Assembly (NCBI RefSeq): GCF_000264905.1
Contig: NW_006763139.1
Coordinates: 750,785-806,693 of the forward strand
Source of the DNA: Stereum hirsutum FP-91666 SS1
Lineage: Eukaryota; Basidiomycota; Agaricomycetes; Russulales; Stereaceae
Direction: 5' to 3'
DNA: 55,909 nucleotides
Each line of letters begins with the position of its first letter. Position 1 is the stretch's first letter. A program made the translations under genes and the position numbers. A model generated the notes under the pieces. It was not told the DNA's origin. It was given only the letters and a program-made list of their open reading frames with translations, and searched no databases. Below are positions 34,382 through 44,588 of the stretch, piece by piece.

Positions 34382-34740
34382 ACTTTGGATCCTCAGGGAC
34401 AGGAATGCCCGAGAGTTCACAGGGAGGCAGGGACACATGTCACTCTTTCATCTCTTGTGTCGGAATTTTTGGAGGCAGGATTATAAGCCCTTATAAGGAA
34501 TTTAAGCCATTTCAGGCTGGCCACGTCTGGTAATGATTACCAGGTGGGATAAATCACATTGTAAGCCACCTTATAAGCGAGGGGCCAATCAAAATCTTAA
34601 TATATATTATGCCATGCACACCTAGCAATAAGTAGGCTGCGAAAAATATGTGTATTCTTTTTTCAAGCATACCTTATTTTTTACGACCTTCAATGCCCTG
34701 TTCTACCAGTTCTAGTGCTGTAATATTAGTCCAACAGCTA
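34382..34740. other. AT-richer spacer with a 17-bp hairpin
   Basis: No gene is seen. The sequence CTGGTAATGATTACCAG at 34527-34543 is an 8-bp-stem palindrome. The words TTATAAGCCCTTATAAGG and GTAAGCCACCTTATAAGC recur nearby. Confidence 0.4.
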
Positions 34741-34880
34741 AACACCTACTAGGTGTTGGTCGGGCTCGGGCCGGGTTTGGATGGGCTCAGGCCTCACAAA
34801 AGGTGAGCCCGAGCCCGCCGTGAGGGCTTGGGCCGGGTACGGGTCGGGCTTGGGCTCAGGCCCAGGCTTTATACAGTATA
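34741..34880. repeat. GGGCT/CGGGC-rich degenerate repeat
   Basis: About 120 bp built from repeated GGGCT[C/T]GGGC and GCCCGAGCCC words, in both orientations. It contrasts sharply with the AT-rich DNA on either side. It is low complexity and has inverted-repeat potential. Its origin is unknown. Confidence 0.6.
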
Positions 34881-35634
34881 TCATGCAAGGAATGAATTAT
34901 AGCGTGAAGGTGAAGAAGGTGTTTGAATAATTAGGTGGAGGAAGTGAGGGGGGAGCGAGGGAGAGATGGGATCCGAGTGTACTGTACTTTTACGGGCTAT
35001 CGTTCCATTTCAAATCCCCGGATGTTGCCGAATTCTGACGTCACGTCTGTCTCCTCGTTCCATTGGCGGACGGGACAGGGGACAGTGTTCCAAGGTAAGC
35101 TCGAATACTTTACAGGTCTGCGACTCGGTGACACAAGACTTCCTGTATGTGCAGGAAGTCAAGTCGTGAATATGATACATTTCATCTCTCCTCGAGTCAT
35201 GCAGTGTTCATCCATCGTGCCAGCGGATACACCCTGTTCAAGTTGAGCTCATGCCCAAGTCGTACCATCTCCTGGACTCCTCCTTATTGTTCTGAACTGT
35301 CCGAGTCAACCCGAGCACCCTGAAACAATTCAGGCTACCTCTGTGTAACCAATATCTCATGTTGTTCAAGAATCTCCTTCCTCACGAGGCCTTCATCTTG
35401 ATATTGTGGCCCTCACTCTCTGCCACCCTAGTAACCGGTTCAGGGCTGCTTCGCTTTCTATCTCCATCCATGCCGTGTCTCGAAAACACGACATTGGGAT
35501 CTGATTTAGTGGAATCACGCTGGGCATGCGTCGGTGCAACGTGCTGGATACAAAAGGAGGTCAAGTATTTTCCTCGAGTCGCTGTGCGAACAATTTTCGA
35601 ACACCCTCTGCAACGTCTAATCCCGCTTGCTAGC
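34881..35634. other. Region upstream of the Ulp1-like gene
   Basis: Open frames of about 100 residues are present but show no known motif. The frame of the Ulp1 gene stays open upstream to an ATG at 35359, so part of this stretch could be coding. Confidence 0.4.
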
Positions 35635-36120
35635 ATGTCGCAACCTATCTCTCTCGATGACTCTGACTCTTTCTCACTCCATAACAAAATACCTCCTAAT
35701 TTCAAGACCTTGCTTGTCGACTCTGACCTTGTTGTTAACTGCTTCATGGCCCGTGACCTTCCCCCCATCGCATTGTCTCCTCCTTTCCCCATCACATCAG
35801 AGTTCTCTCACATCTTCTCGATTACTCCACCGGATGCCGGTCTGACGCCCGACATCCTGATGTCCATTCCCATACCTCCACGCCCGTTTCTTACCAAGTT
35901 GGCGAGCATGCTGCCCTGCGAATGGAAGAAGGGTGTACAGAGTATTCGAGGCCTTTCTCCGAGACAATATCTTCCGCTTTGGGTCATCATAGACTTCTGG
36001 CTCACCAATATCCTTCCCGCTGTAGAGGCCCAGATTGCATGGACCGATGCTACCGCTTGGCGCGACAAGAATATCTTCTCTAAATCCTTCCCCACTCATC
36101 TTTCCCACATTCTGTTATGG
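35635..36120 (+). pseudogene. Ulp1-like protease gene, 5' half, cut by insertion
   Basis: Starting at ATG 35635 (MSQPISLDDSDSFSLHNKIP), 162 residues are open up to TTATGG at 36115-36120. The frame is also open to an earlier ATG at 35359. The segment PIPPRPFLTKLASMLPCEWK followed by QSIRGLSPRQYLPLWVIIDF is typical of the N-terminal half of Ulp1-family proteins encoded by fungal DNA transposons. Beyond 36120 the reading becomes hydrophobic junk and stops. The same TTATGG occurs at 53621-53626, where the frame continues as LWSVIGWDSSFG. The 3' half with the catalytic domain is at 53621-55380. The gene appears to have been split by the 17.5-kb insertion. Confidence 0.65.
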
Positions 36121-36550
36121 ACACTTTTTCTTCTTTGTTACTTCGTGTATCTTTTCCTTTTCTTTTCCTTTACCGCGTTCCTAGTAAGGCGACACACACC
36201 CGGACTTCGGCTCGATCCTTTCTTACTAAAATCCCTTTAAAAACCTTTCTACAAACATATCTCTTTCTCTTATGGACACGTATACTTACCTCGGACACAT
36301 ACGATAGTTGACTGGACACGTAGGAGGAGTGCGGACACGTTACTTCTGTCTGACACAGACTATCTTGGCGTGGCTTGACTCTGGCTCGGCGAAGCAGACG
36401 AACTCTTAGGCTGATGTGGCGGACCTAGATGACGTGGCGATTCACACGGACTTGTATTAGTATAAATATCGGACCTTGGTAGTCGAGATTCTCCAACCTG
36501 TTCACTTGTATCGTACCTACAGTGTTTCAGTTGAATTCACCAGAATTCTC
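36121..36550. mobile_element. Left part of an older, unclassified insertion
   Basis: Non-coding DNA between the break in the Ulp1 gene and the large KDZ element. It contains a second copy of TTATGGACAC (36270-36279; first at 36115), repeated GGACACGT words and a TATAAATATCGG promoter-like box near 36470, which recalls an LTR. The right-hand counterpart would be 53294-53620. The class is not established. Confidence 0.35.
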
Positions 36551-36559
36551 ACCACAGGA

Positions 36560-36660
36560 TGTGCTATCTTTGTAAATAACTGCGGTAGTCACCGCTGCCA
36601 CCTTTACAAATGATCTCCCTATAAGGATGGCCCTCTAGGATGGGAGCTTTGTAAATGTTG
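36560..36660 (+). repeat. Left terminal inverted repeat of the KDZ element
   Basis: It starts TGTGCTATCTTTGTAAAT, then TGCGGTAGTCACCGCTG, CCTTTACAAA, CCCTATAAGG and GGCCCTCTAG. About 75 bp match the reverse complement of 53201-53275 with few differences, and similarity continues weakly to about 100 bp. The word CTTTGTAAA or its complement occurs three times (36568-36576, 36601-36610 reversed, 36647-36655). These are candidate transposase-binding sites. Confidence 0.85.
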
Positions 36661-36695
36661 TCGGGCACCTCGTCGGCTTCGGTGCGCTCCGTTGT

Positions 36696-36775
36696 CGGCC
36701 CCATATATGCGGCGATGCTCGTTGGGACCGACCGGGCTCATCCGTAACGTTCCGCTCGTCCCTTATATGGGGCCG
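36696..36775. repeat. 12-bp inverted repeat with 56-nt loop
   Basis: CGGCCCCATATA (36696-36707) is exactly complementary to TATATGGGGCCG (36764-36775). It lies just inside the left terminal repeat and could be a subterminal structure of the element. Confidence 0.6.
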
Positions 36776-36836
36776 CTGTCGCGTGCGACCGTGGAATCCG
36801 GACCGCATCACCCGCTCACTTCCACGCTCACGCGCC

Positions 36837-36877
36837 GCCGCCTTCCTCCCGCCTTCCTCCCGCCTTCCTCCCGCCTT
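36837..36877. repeat. CTTCCTCCCGC tandem run
   Basis: An 11-bp unit CTTCCTCCCGC repeats three to four times, the last copy imperfect (CTTTCTCGTCG). Confidence 0.6.
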
Positions 36878-36916
36878 TCTCGTCGGCTACTGCGTGCTCG
36901 TCTTCTCGGGGCCATC

Positions 36917-36955
36917 GTCGTCGTGATCATCGGCAACGCCGATGATCACGACGAC
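36917..36955. repeat. Perfect 18-bp hairpin with 3-nt loop
   Basis: GTCGTCGTGATCATCGGC, then AAC, then the exact reverse complement. A perfect 18-bp stem of this kind can extrude as a cruciform in DNA or form a stable RNA hairpin. It lies in a gene-poor part of the transposon, about 360 bp inside the left end. Confidence 0.9.
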
Positions 36956-37017
36956 CTCCTGTTCTCACCCCTGTTCAGCTTGCGCGATCGCGAACTCAAC
37001 ATGCTTATCACCATGTC

Positions 37018-37500
37018 CGCGTACCCGCTGGCGCCTGTCTCGCTTCCTCCGCCGTTGTCATATTCGAGGTCGTCGACGGCGACGACGAGCCTTTCAAGGT
37101 GCGCCCCCTCCCCTTTCTTTCTTTCTTATTTGTACTCACTACCCGCGCTCGTGTTTAGCTCGGGCTGTCACCATTTGACTGCGCTCGTTGTCGCGTCCGC
37201 GTACCCACGGGGGCTCCCCCGTTCGCTCCATCGTCGCCAGCGGCGACGACGAGCCTTTGCAGGTGCGCTTCCTTCCGTTTATCTCCCGTTTATTTGTACT
37301 CACCGTGTTCAATTCGCGCTGTCACCATTTGACTGCGCACATTACCGCGTCCGCGCACTCACTTGCGCCCTCCCTATTCCCTCCGTCACCTTCGTCGTTG
37401 TCGTTTCGTACGACAACAAACTCCTTCAAGTGCGTACCCTCCGCTTTATTTCTGTTTTATTTGCACTCACTGTTCTTTCCCCTTAGCTCGTCGGATGCAG
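37018..37500 (+). repeat. Three diverged tandem modules of about 150-185 bp
   Basis: Each module runs from CCGCG[TC][AC]C.C through a GACGACGAGCCTTT-like block to a splice-donor-like AGGTGCG or AAGTGCG, a T/C-rich stretch with TTATTTG[TC]ACTCAC, and an AG before the next module. The module starts lie near 37018, 37193 and 37348. Modules 2 and 3 also share GCTGTCACCATTTGACTGCGC. The pattern looks like a repeated exon-plus-intron unit, but no gene can be assembled. Confidence 0.6.
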
Positions 37501-37814
37501 TCCCGTGTGCTCTTGCGCCGTCCCCGACACGCGCGCCTCGGCCCAGTGCTATTCTATCGATGCCCGCTCTTTGCTTCAGTGCGTGTCTTTTTCATCCCTC
37601 TTTCCATTCCTTTTCCTTTCTCCTTCGCGTCTGATTCTTTCGCTAGGCATGGAGCAACGTTCCCATAGATGTTTTCTCTTCGCCATCGCGTTCGGCGGGG
37701 CGCTTCTCCGTCACCTTCCATTTTCCCACCAGCGGACACCACATGGTCAACGCAGCGTGCGTGGAGGACAAGAAGCTGGTCCTCACTTGCTCTTTTCGAG
37801 GCTAGCGGCTCGGG

Positions 37815-37821
37815 TATAAAA
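37815..37821 (+). promoter_or_regulatory. TATA box of the RNase H1-N gene
   Basis: TATAAAA in the context CGGGTATAAAACTTCCC, 107 bp before the ATG at 37922 and followed by a pyrimidine-rich leader. Confidence 0.6.
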
Positions 37822-37921
37822 CTTCCCAACAATTCCCGCTTCTCTCCGCCTCCTCTCTCCCCTCGACCACCACCATCAACCCACCCCCATCGCTCTCAAC
37901 CTCGTCGCGCCCCCATTCTAA

Positions 37922-39242
37922 ATGCCCGTCATCGATCTCTCTGGCCTCCACGCATCCCATCCACACGGCTACGATGTTTCGGTGAGGGTGAGGCCCCTGC
38001 CGCCCCCATCAGATCGCGCGACAGATTCACCCGCTGGCGGTGTCACTGGTATGTTTTGTTTCACCTATACTTTAGACTGCTACTGACTGTATAGCGTGTT
38101 TTCTTCGAGTGATTCTAGCTTCCTCACGTCGGCCTCCGGGTCGTTTGGACGTCGTTCAGCGCGCAGCGAACGCTGAGCGATCCTCTCCTCGGTAAGGGTT
38201 TCTCTTTCAATTTACGTCTCGCTTTCCGTAGCCCACGCTAATGTTCACTCTTTTTTCTTTATATCCATGTATTCTTCTCGGTGCATAGAGCAGGGGCTGT
38301 TGGCAGTGGCGATGGCGGAGCGCACGCTGAGATCGCCAGCGGCACCCGCGACGATCATACGTGGGCTCGGTCAGAAGTTGCCCCTCCGGCCTTCGACCCC
38401 CGTATACCCCACGACCCGCGCGATTGGGTCTTCCGGTCACCAGGCGAAAGCCCCGTGCGCACGGCACCTCCCACGATCCCATCGCCCTCTGTTCGCGCAA
38501 GCGAACTGCGTTCCCGACGCAGGTCGAACGCCTCCGACTCGTCTGACGTGTTATGGGCCGCTGTTGAAGACCTCAACATCGACGACCTCCCTGAGGACGC
38601 CGGCCTGAGTGCTTCGTCGGCCCCTTCGCAATCCGAAACCCACGGTCCTCCCAGCACCGCCCCTCACCTCACTCCTCATCGGCCTCGTGATGCTGTCTCC
38701 ATGCCTCCATCGACTTCTAAACGTAATGATCCGTCAAGTACCACAACCGTCATCCGATCGCGTCACCCGAACCCAAAACCGACTCCGAAGCCCCTTCGCA
38801 TCAATTCCGACGCACCGCGGTCCCCACCCCCGTCTCCCTTCCCCAGTGTTCCCTCCCCTCGGTCTCGAACTGCCCCTACGCCTGGCCCGTCGTCCAGCAG
38901 GCATCCGGTACCCCCGAGGTCTTATCCCGACCCCTTCATAGGGGAGCTTCCGCTGAGCGCTCGTTCCGATCGAATGTCGGACAGGAATCACCATAAGTGC
39001 TGGGTCGTCTTCGTTGGAATTCGCCCAGGGATCTATTATGTCTGGTTCGTTTTCCTCTTTCTCTCTCTTGGCATCATCGGACTCATGTTCAAACTAGGGA
39101 AGAGGCCGAACAGCAGATCTTGAAGGTACCGAAGTGTAGTCATAAGTCGTTCAACAACATCAACGACGCAATGCGTGTTTACCACGAGCGCGGGCGAACG
39201 GGAAGGGAGGGCGGTGTTCGAATTGCTATGCCGCCGGTCTGA
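37922..39242 (+). CDS. Transposon cargo protein with RNase H1 N-terminal (hybrid-binding) domain
   Basis: Four exons (37922-38048, 38095-38191, 38289-39044, 39098-39242) sum to 374 codons plus stop in continuous phase. The start reads MPVIDLSGLHASHPHGYDVS. The middle is Ser/Pro/Arg-rich and disordered. Near residues 318-365 comes HHKCWVVFVGIRPGIYYVW, then across an intron EEAEQQILKVPKCSHKSFNN and INDAMRVYHERG. This matches the RNase H1 N-terminal/caulimovirus viroplasmin fold (pattern: V..GR.PGIY..W.E.......GFP...YK.F.....A), which binds RNA:DNA hybrids or double-stranded RNA. No RNase H catalytic domain follows; the protein stops at MPPV. A role in the transposon life cycle is inferred from location only. 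Confidence 0.72.
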
Positions 39243-39944
39243 ACATCTTCCATTTCCCTTTCGCTACTTGACTATCTTCTCTACCTAACTATCTACTGTG
39301 TTGTTTGCTCCTGCTTTGTTCTTGGTTTTTTTTGTTTTCCTCTTGTTTTGTTTCCCGTCGTACTTGTGTCTAGCTGCTGGATTGTGTATCGGCGCCCAGG
39401 ATTCGGCGCATCACTGGTAGTTAGAGTAGTTCCGTGATCTCGGCTATGCGCGCTTCCCGGTGGTTTTTCCTTCCTTCCAGATATGGTAATGCTGATCTCC
39501 GCGTCTTCCGATGTTCTCTCCGCTTCTTTTCTCCTTCCTACTTCTCCTACCTTGTTCGCTTTTCTTGTTTTCAATGCTACTTGTGGACCTTTTCTCCTGT
39601 ATGTAGTCCTGTCAAGTATCTATGCTTGAATGGAAAAAGGATTTGCTCTTGTACATTTCAGAGTTTGTCCTGCAAGTCCTTGACGTAATATTTTCAAGAT
39701 GAGCTAACTCCGGTAGCAATGGGCAAGAGATGTGTTTCAGTGTTTACATTAACTACAAGGGATATAGGTACGCGAATTTATTTCCGAACCAATAGCATGG
39801 GTGCAGTGTCCAAATCAATGCCGCAGGCTCCAACTCTCCAAGTTTACAAATCTTCTGTGGGACACTGAAGTCGACCTCTACAACCCCTACACTCTTGTCT
39901 CCACCAACTACTCCACAGGCCGCTACTTGACTATTCTCATCCTC
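39243..39944. other. Spacer within the transposon
   Basis: T/C-rich spacer between two co-oriented cargo genes. No supported feature was found. Confidence 0.4.
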
Positions 39945-42900
39945 ATGTCCGGGAAACAGAACGCGAAACAGAGAAACAGGGCGCCCAAGGATGGTGCTTC
40001 TCGCCCTCCTGGACGTGCACCGCGTTTACCAGCCATTCAGATCGCATTCCTGGTTCGTCTCCTGCCTTACTACCTTGCGGAAGTTCGTGGGAGCGGGCGT
40101 ACGGTCGCCACAAGGTTCTACAACAAAGTCAACAGGAGTTTCTTGATGTACTTCAAAAACTGGATGCCTCCGCCTCAGGCAGGCCAGCAACAGGGTAAGT
40201 CTTCTGTAATTCATCTCTAAGAACAACACGCGAAGGGTCTGCTCATTCACCACCACCCTGCGTCTAGCTCCCACCGAGAGCGGTGAGCCAAGTAATCCTG
40301 CAGGGTGTGACGCGCATAGCACAACGGACGCGCCGCCGAACCCCAACGCAGCGGTAGCTACCGTAGCGTCTGTCAGCCTTAGTGCATCTAACGACATAGC
40401 CAATTCTTCGTCCCATACGACCGATCCGCCAGCCGCTGATAGCCCCCCTGTCGCTGCTCCGAACGCTACGGGCAACAAGGACGATACTGCGACCGCGAAC
40501 GTCAACGTCGTGGATGGCGAGTCGACGCATACCGCTGGAAGCATAAATGGTCCCGCACGCGCAGGAAATGCAGCCAACGCCCCCTCAGTTGCTCCACAAG
40601 CACCTTCGGCGACAGAGGAAAGCTCACCAGAACCCACCTCAGTCGACAGTTTTCCGGAGATTGACTTTAACGCCGACGATCAAGTTGACCCGAAAGACCT
40701 CTGGTGGACGAAGGAGATATGGGACCAGTCCCGATTAGTATGTGATCAGTTCAGATATTCGAGATTTTGAACACTCGCCGGATGCTAATTCGAGCGTAGC
40801 TCGTGATTGCTTACTTCCAGCATTACGGCGCCAAAGTTTCCAAGGGCAAAGGCGCCACGGACAGGGGCGACTGGGAACCTCTCTTGAAGCAGCTCCTTGA
40901 GCTTGTCGTCCCTGCTCCACGTCGCGCCCAGATTGTCCAATTCTACTCCGGCAGGCACTGGGACGATCGGATCGACGCGCAATTCCGGAACGATTGGGCG
41001 CAGCGGGCGGAGAAGCTGAGGGCGGAGGGGAAGGAAGTCCCATTGAAGCCTCCGGTAGATGAGAAGTTGCGGACGGCGTGTTGGTGCTGGGAGCGTGAGG
41101 ACGAGGAGTTTAGGGAGACACTGACTAGACAGAGGGACGAGGAGTATGAGCGGGAGAAGGCAGAGTACGAATGCATGTTGCGTGTGAAGCAAGGGGAGGG
41201 AAAGACTTACGAATGGTCTGAGGTTCAATAGAATTGTCGTTTTGGATAGGCTGCTGATTGAATACGCGCGATAGGTCCCTCGGTGAAGCTTTCCAAGTCT
41301 TGCAACCGATGGCGGAGCTTCTCTCTCTGAAGTTCGGATTGGTGGTAAGTATATTTATGGGAGCACCGTTGGAAGCAGATGGAAGCGTACGATCCGTTGT
41401 GTAAGTCCCAATAATCTAGTCCAATTACCTGTCCTGACGTACACTCAGCGTTCACGAAGGCAAGACTCGCGGGGCTCTCCTAAAGACATGGCCTGAGTAC
41501 GACTTGACCGGGGTTAACGCAGCACGAAGCACGTTCACGACGTTCGCAGATATATGCTTCTGTGAGTAGCACCCGTAGACAGTGAACAGTAAAAAAGTAC
41601 TCAACCTGACCTTCCGACAGCTGCAAAAGACAAGGAACACCGCCGCGACGTTATGCGAGGCAAAGGCCCTCTGATCCAGTCGGAGGGAGAAGCGAGAATG
41701 GAGCAGCAAAACTCCAGCGGTGGTATACCAGAGCAAGATACCGCACAGTTATCCGGGGCATCCGTAGATGTACAGACGCATAGGGAGCAGCGAGGCGAAA
41801 GCGTCGACAGAGAGGACGAGGCCATGCAGCTCGTGAAAGAAACAGATTGGGAGAGAAGTTCGCTACACGTGGCATCGAGCGCTAATCAGTCCGGGAAAGA
41901 GCCGGAGTCGACTTCAGCGCCCGAACCCTCCCTCCTACCGCCGCATCCTCGTCCTCGTCCTCGTCCGCTTCCCCGCCTCTCCACGTCCCTCGTAGCTTTG
42001 ACTCCTTCCTCTCCTACTGCATCAAACCCTACAGACTCCGTCCAGACAGGAGAGAAGACGGCCTCGCTCGATACAGGGGTGCCACTCTCCAAGAGTTTGG
42101 GTGGCACCCCATCCCCGGAGCAAAATACTGGTGCGCTCGCTTTCTACTGCGGTTCACTCCCTCGCTAACCATATTTCTCGAAACTTATGCTCTTATTTCC
42201 ACAGAGGATACTGTACCGTCGATACCTTTGACCTCGACGGCCCCGGAAATCCCTCCCTCCGACTCAACCTCCGTTACTACCCACCTCGTCGATCTTGAAC
42301 CACCCGCCGCTGCTGCATCCATCCCGACGACACGGTCTCCCGAAACAATTACGCTCAAACCTACGACATCCGAGCCCAATGTCCTGCCGGCCATACCCAA
42401 TGCCCCGCCACCTCCTGGTTCAAATCCCAATGCGTGCGATCATACATCCAGGCCCGCTTCCCCTGGCCTCCCGGCCCCCGACTACTCCCCTTCCCGGATT
42501 CCACTCCCTCCTCCTCCTACACCAGACAGCGCGATCACGGACACCGCCTTGCCCCCGTCCGTTACCGAACCAGTACCCACTCTTGCTTCGCTCGCACCGC
42601 CGGCCCCGACCCGCTCCCAGTACGATACTCACCCGATCATGGCATGGGGAAACATCGACGACCAAGACCTCCAAAATTGGTGGGTCGACGGATATAAGTA
42701 CTTCGCAACAGCAACGGTTCTGGGCCAGGAGTTTGAGTCCTTAACGAAGGATCTTTATCTCTTTGAGGAGAGCCAGGGATTTAAAGTGCGTCAAGTTCTC
42801 CTCTTCTTTGTTAGCTACATTATTCACGTTCTTTTGCTATCTCTGTTTTCTTCAGGCACCCTCCGTTTCTCTCGGCAAAGCTAATCTTCGCCACCCGTGC

Positions 42901-43543
42901 ATATCGGAATGGTTCAAGAACCGCCGCGCCTGGAGAGAGTTCAACATTGGACCGCTCGATAAGTTCGAGAAGTCGTTCTGGTCTTGGTGGTGTGCCATAC
43001 AGCCGTCTGGTCGCGCGTTCGGTGACGATGGCAAGCCAGATCGATACGCGGAGAGCGACGTTGATTGGGACAGCATCCGCTGTAACGGGAAGAGCGGCCT
43101 GGTGGTCGCGGTGGTTATGATCTGTTGGTGGGGTCTGAAGATGGAGGAAACCATGGTGCAGCCTCAGTATCTTATGGGCTGGCTGAAGGCCATTCAGGAC
43201 GTACAGTGGGTTTTGTGGGAGCTGATTCGAACGGCGAGGGAAGGCGCGGGCGGTCGTTCTGCGGACAATGAGGACCGGGATATAGCCCGTACGAGCGCAG
43301 AGCCTAGTAGCTCCACAGCCCGCGAGGGTAAACGTATCACGCGGGCGAGAGAGGGTTCGGCTATGTCATCTCGTACGGCGGCTGCAGGTACTGATGCTCG
43401 GAAGCGAACATGGGGAGACGATGATGCATCTGGGCAGCAGCTGAGTGCCTGCCGGTCGAAGAGGTGCATATTTCTGCATAGTCCTTCGTGCGTCGCTCAC
43501 CATTGCCAAATATCTTTTATCTAGGGCTAAACGCACAAACTAG
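39945..43543 (+). CDS. Large uncharacterised transposon cargo protein
   Basis: About nine exons encode roughly 1,000 residues. ATG 39945 gives MSGKQNAKQRNRAPKDGASR, a basic start, then FLVRLLPYYLAEVRGSGRTV and a disordered linker. A structured block follows: DLWWTKEIWDQSRL, VIAYFQHYGAKVSKGKGATD, WEPLLKQLLELVVPAPRRAQ and FYSGRHWDDRIDAQFRNDWA. An intron (donor GTCTGA) joins TYEW to SLGEAFQVLQPMAELLSLKF, then VSIFMGAPLEADGSVRSVVV and HEGKTRGALLKTWPEYD. After a long Pro/Ser linker the C-terminal block reads MAWGNIDDQDLQNWWVDGYK, NLRHPCISEWFKNRRAWREF and DKFEKSFWSWWCAIQPSGR. It ends in a basic signal KRAKRTN, with TAG at 43541-43543. I cannot name a fold. Proteins with the Trp-rich 'FEKSFWSWWCAIQP' block recur in Agaricomycete genomes as hypothetical proteins. 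It is probably nuclear. Confidence 0.65.
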
Positions 43544-43809
43544 CCTCGCCGACATCAGGCCTCGCGTCCTACATAATTAGTGCTCCTTTTGCGCGTTGCA
43601 GCATCGCTGCGCCCCCCCCTTTCTGAATCTTATGAATCTTCTATTCCTATCTTCATGTTACCTCTCTTTTTTCACGCGTCATAATCTCTCGAATAGAATT
43701 TGTTTTATGCATGATCCAGAACCTGCGGCATGGCATATGCAAGACGCAACGAGAAGTAATGAGTTATCCAACAAAGAATGAACCAGTGAAACCTGGTTTG
43801 CCGCCAAAG

Positions 43810-44588
43810 CTACCACCCGTAATGTGATCGGAACTCTCTGCGGTTCACACTAACAAGAGGAGGTGAGGCTTGTGACTCGGAGGACTAGGTAGAATACGGA
43901 AGCAACGCACCTGTGGCCTTCAAATATGAGAACGCTATCCTTCATTGCCGCCATGTAGGCTTGCTTGCCCTGCTTCAACAAGTCCACCGTCTGATGATAC
44001 GCGGCGATCGTACGTCGATGGGAGTGGAGCATTCTCTGGAATTTTGAGTCGTCGAAGTGCCGGGAGTACTTGTCCACCGTCTTGATGTCCTGCTCAGCTT
44101 GCTGTACTTCCCACCGAAGAGTATCCTCCAGCTCACGTATGTAAGCCGAACGCGCCTGTTCCATATCTTGTGGGTCTGAAATGTTAAAGATAACACAAAG
44201 GCGTTCTCCGACAATCTCCCAAGCACATTCCTCGACCAAGGCCATGTCCGCATCTCGGTTTGGATCTCCATCATCCCAGACCTTCAAGGCGATCGGAGTG
44301 TTGTAAGTACTTCAGAAAGGACAAGTAAAGCAGTCAGAACATGCAAATAACAGATGACCGAAACACGCACCCAGATATGCCGTCGTATTCATTCTGTTTG
44401 CGAGCTAAGATAGCATCACGCTGAGCCCTTCCGATCTTGCGTCTACCCAGAGCTGAGACCAGGAAGTTACGGCGTGTGTGGCGAGAAGGTGCTTTCGATG
44501 GCCTAGATGAATGGTGAAGATTCAGTAAAACAGCTTTAGCCCAAGAACATGAACAGCACCTTGCGGTTGTGGTGTCTGCTTTAGCCAT
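43810..44588 (-). CDS. Small helical protein of unknown function, transposon cargo
   Basis: ATG 44588 gives MAKADTTTAR, joined across a 50-nt intron to PSKAPSRHTRRNFLVSALGR and RKIGRAQRDAILARKQNEYD. A second intron leads to TYNTPIALKVWDDGDPNRDA, then ALVEECAWEIVGERLCVIFN, a long helical stretch (QARSAYIRELEDTLRWEVQQ) and HSHRRTIAAYHQTVDLLKQG. A last intron (donor GTGCGT after EGHR) probably joins to a short exon ending HYGW with TAG at 43812-43810; this end is the least certain. Rich in Lys, Glu, Gln and Ala with predicted coiled-coil character. No known domain was recognised. It is convergent with the large cargo gene and divergent from the TET/JBP gene. Confidence 0.6.

Noticed and set aside
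36121..36550. A solo LTR of a Ty3 or copia element
   Set aside because: A TATA-like box and CG-rich words fit, but the ends are not TG...CA and no matching second LTR or primer-binding site was found. It is left unclassified.
36692..37486. A 264-residue plus-strand open frame inside the transposon
   Set aside because: It spans the perfect hairpin and the tandem modules, and switches between low-complexity types. The modules contain splice-like signals that would interrupt it.
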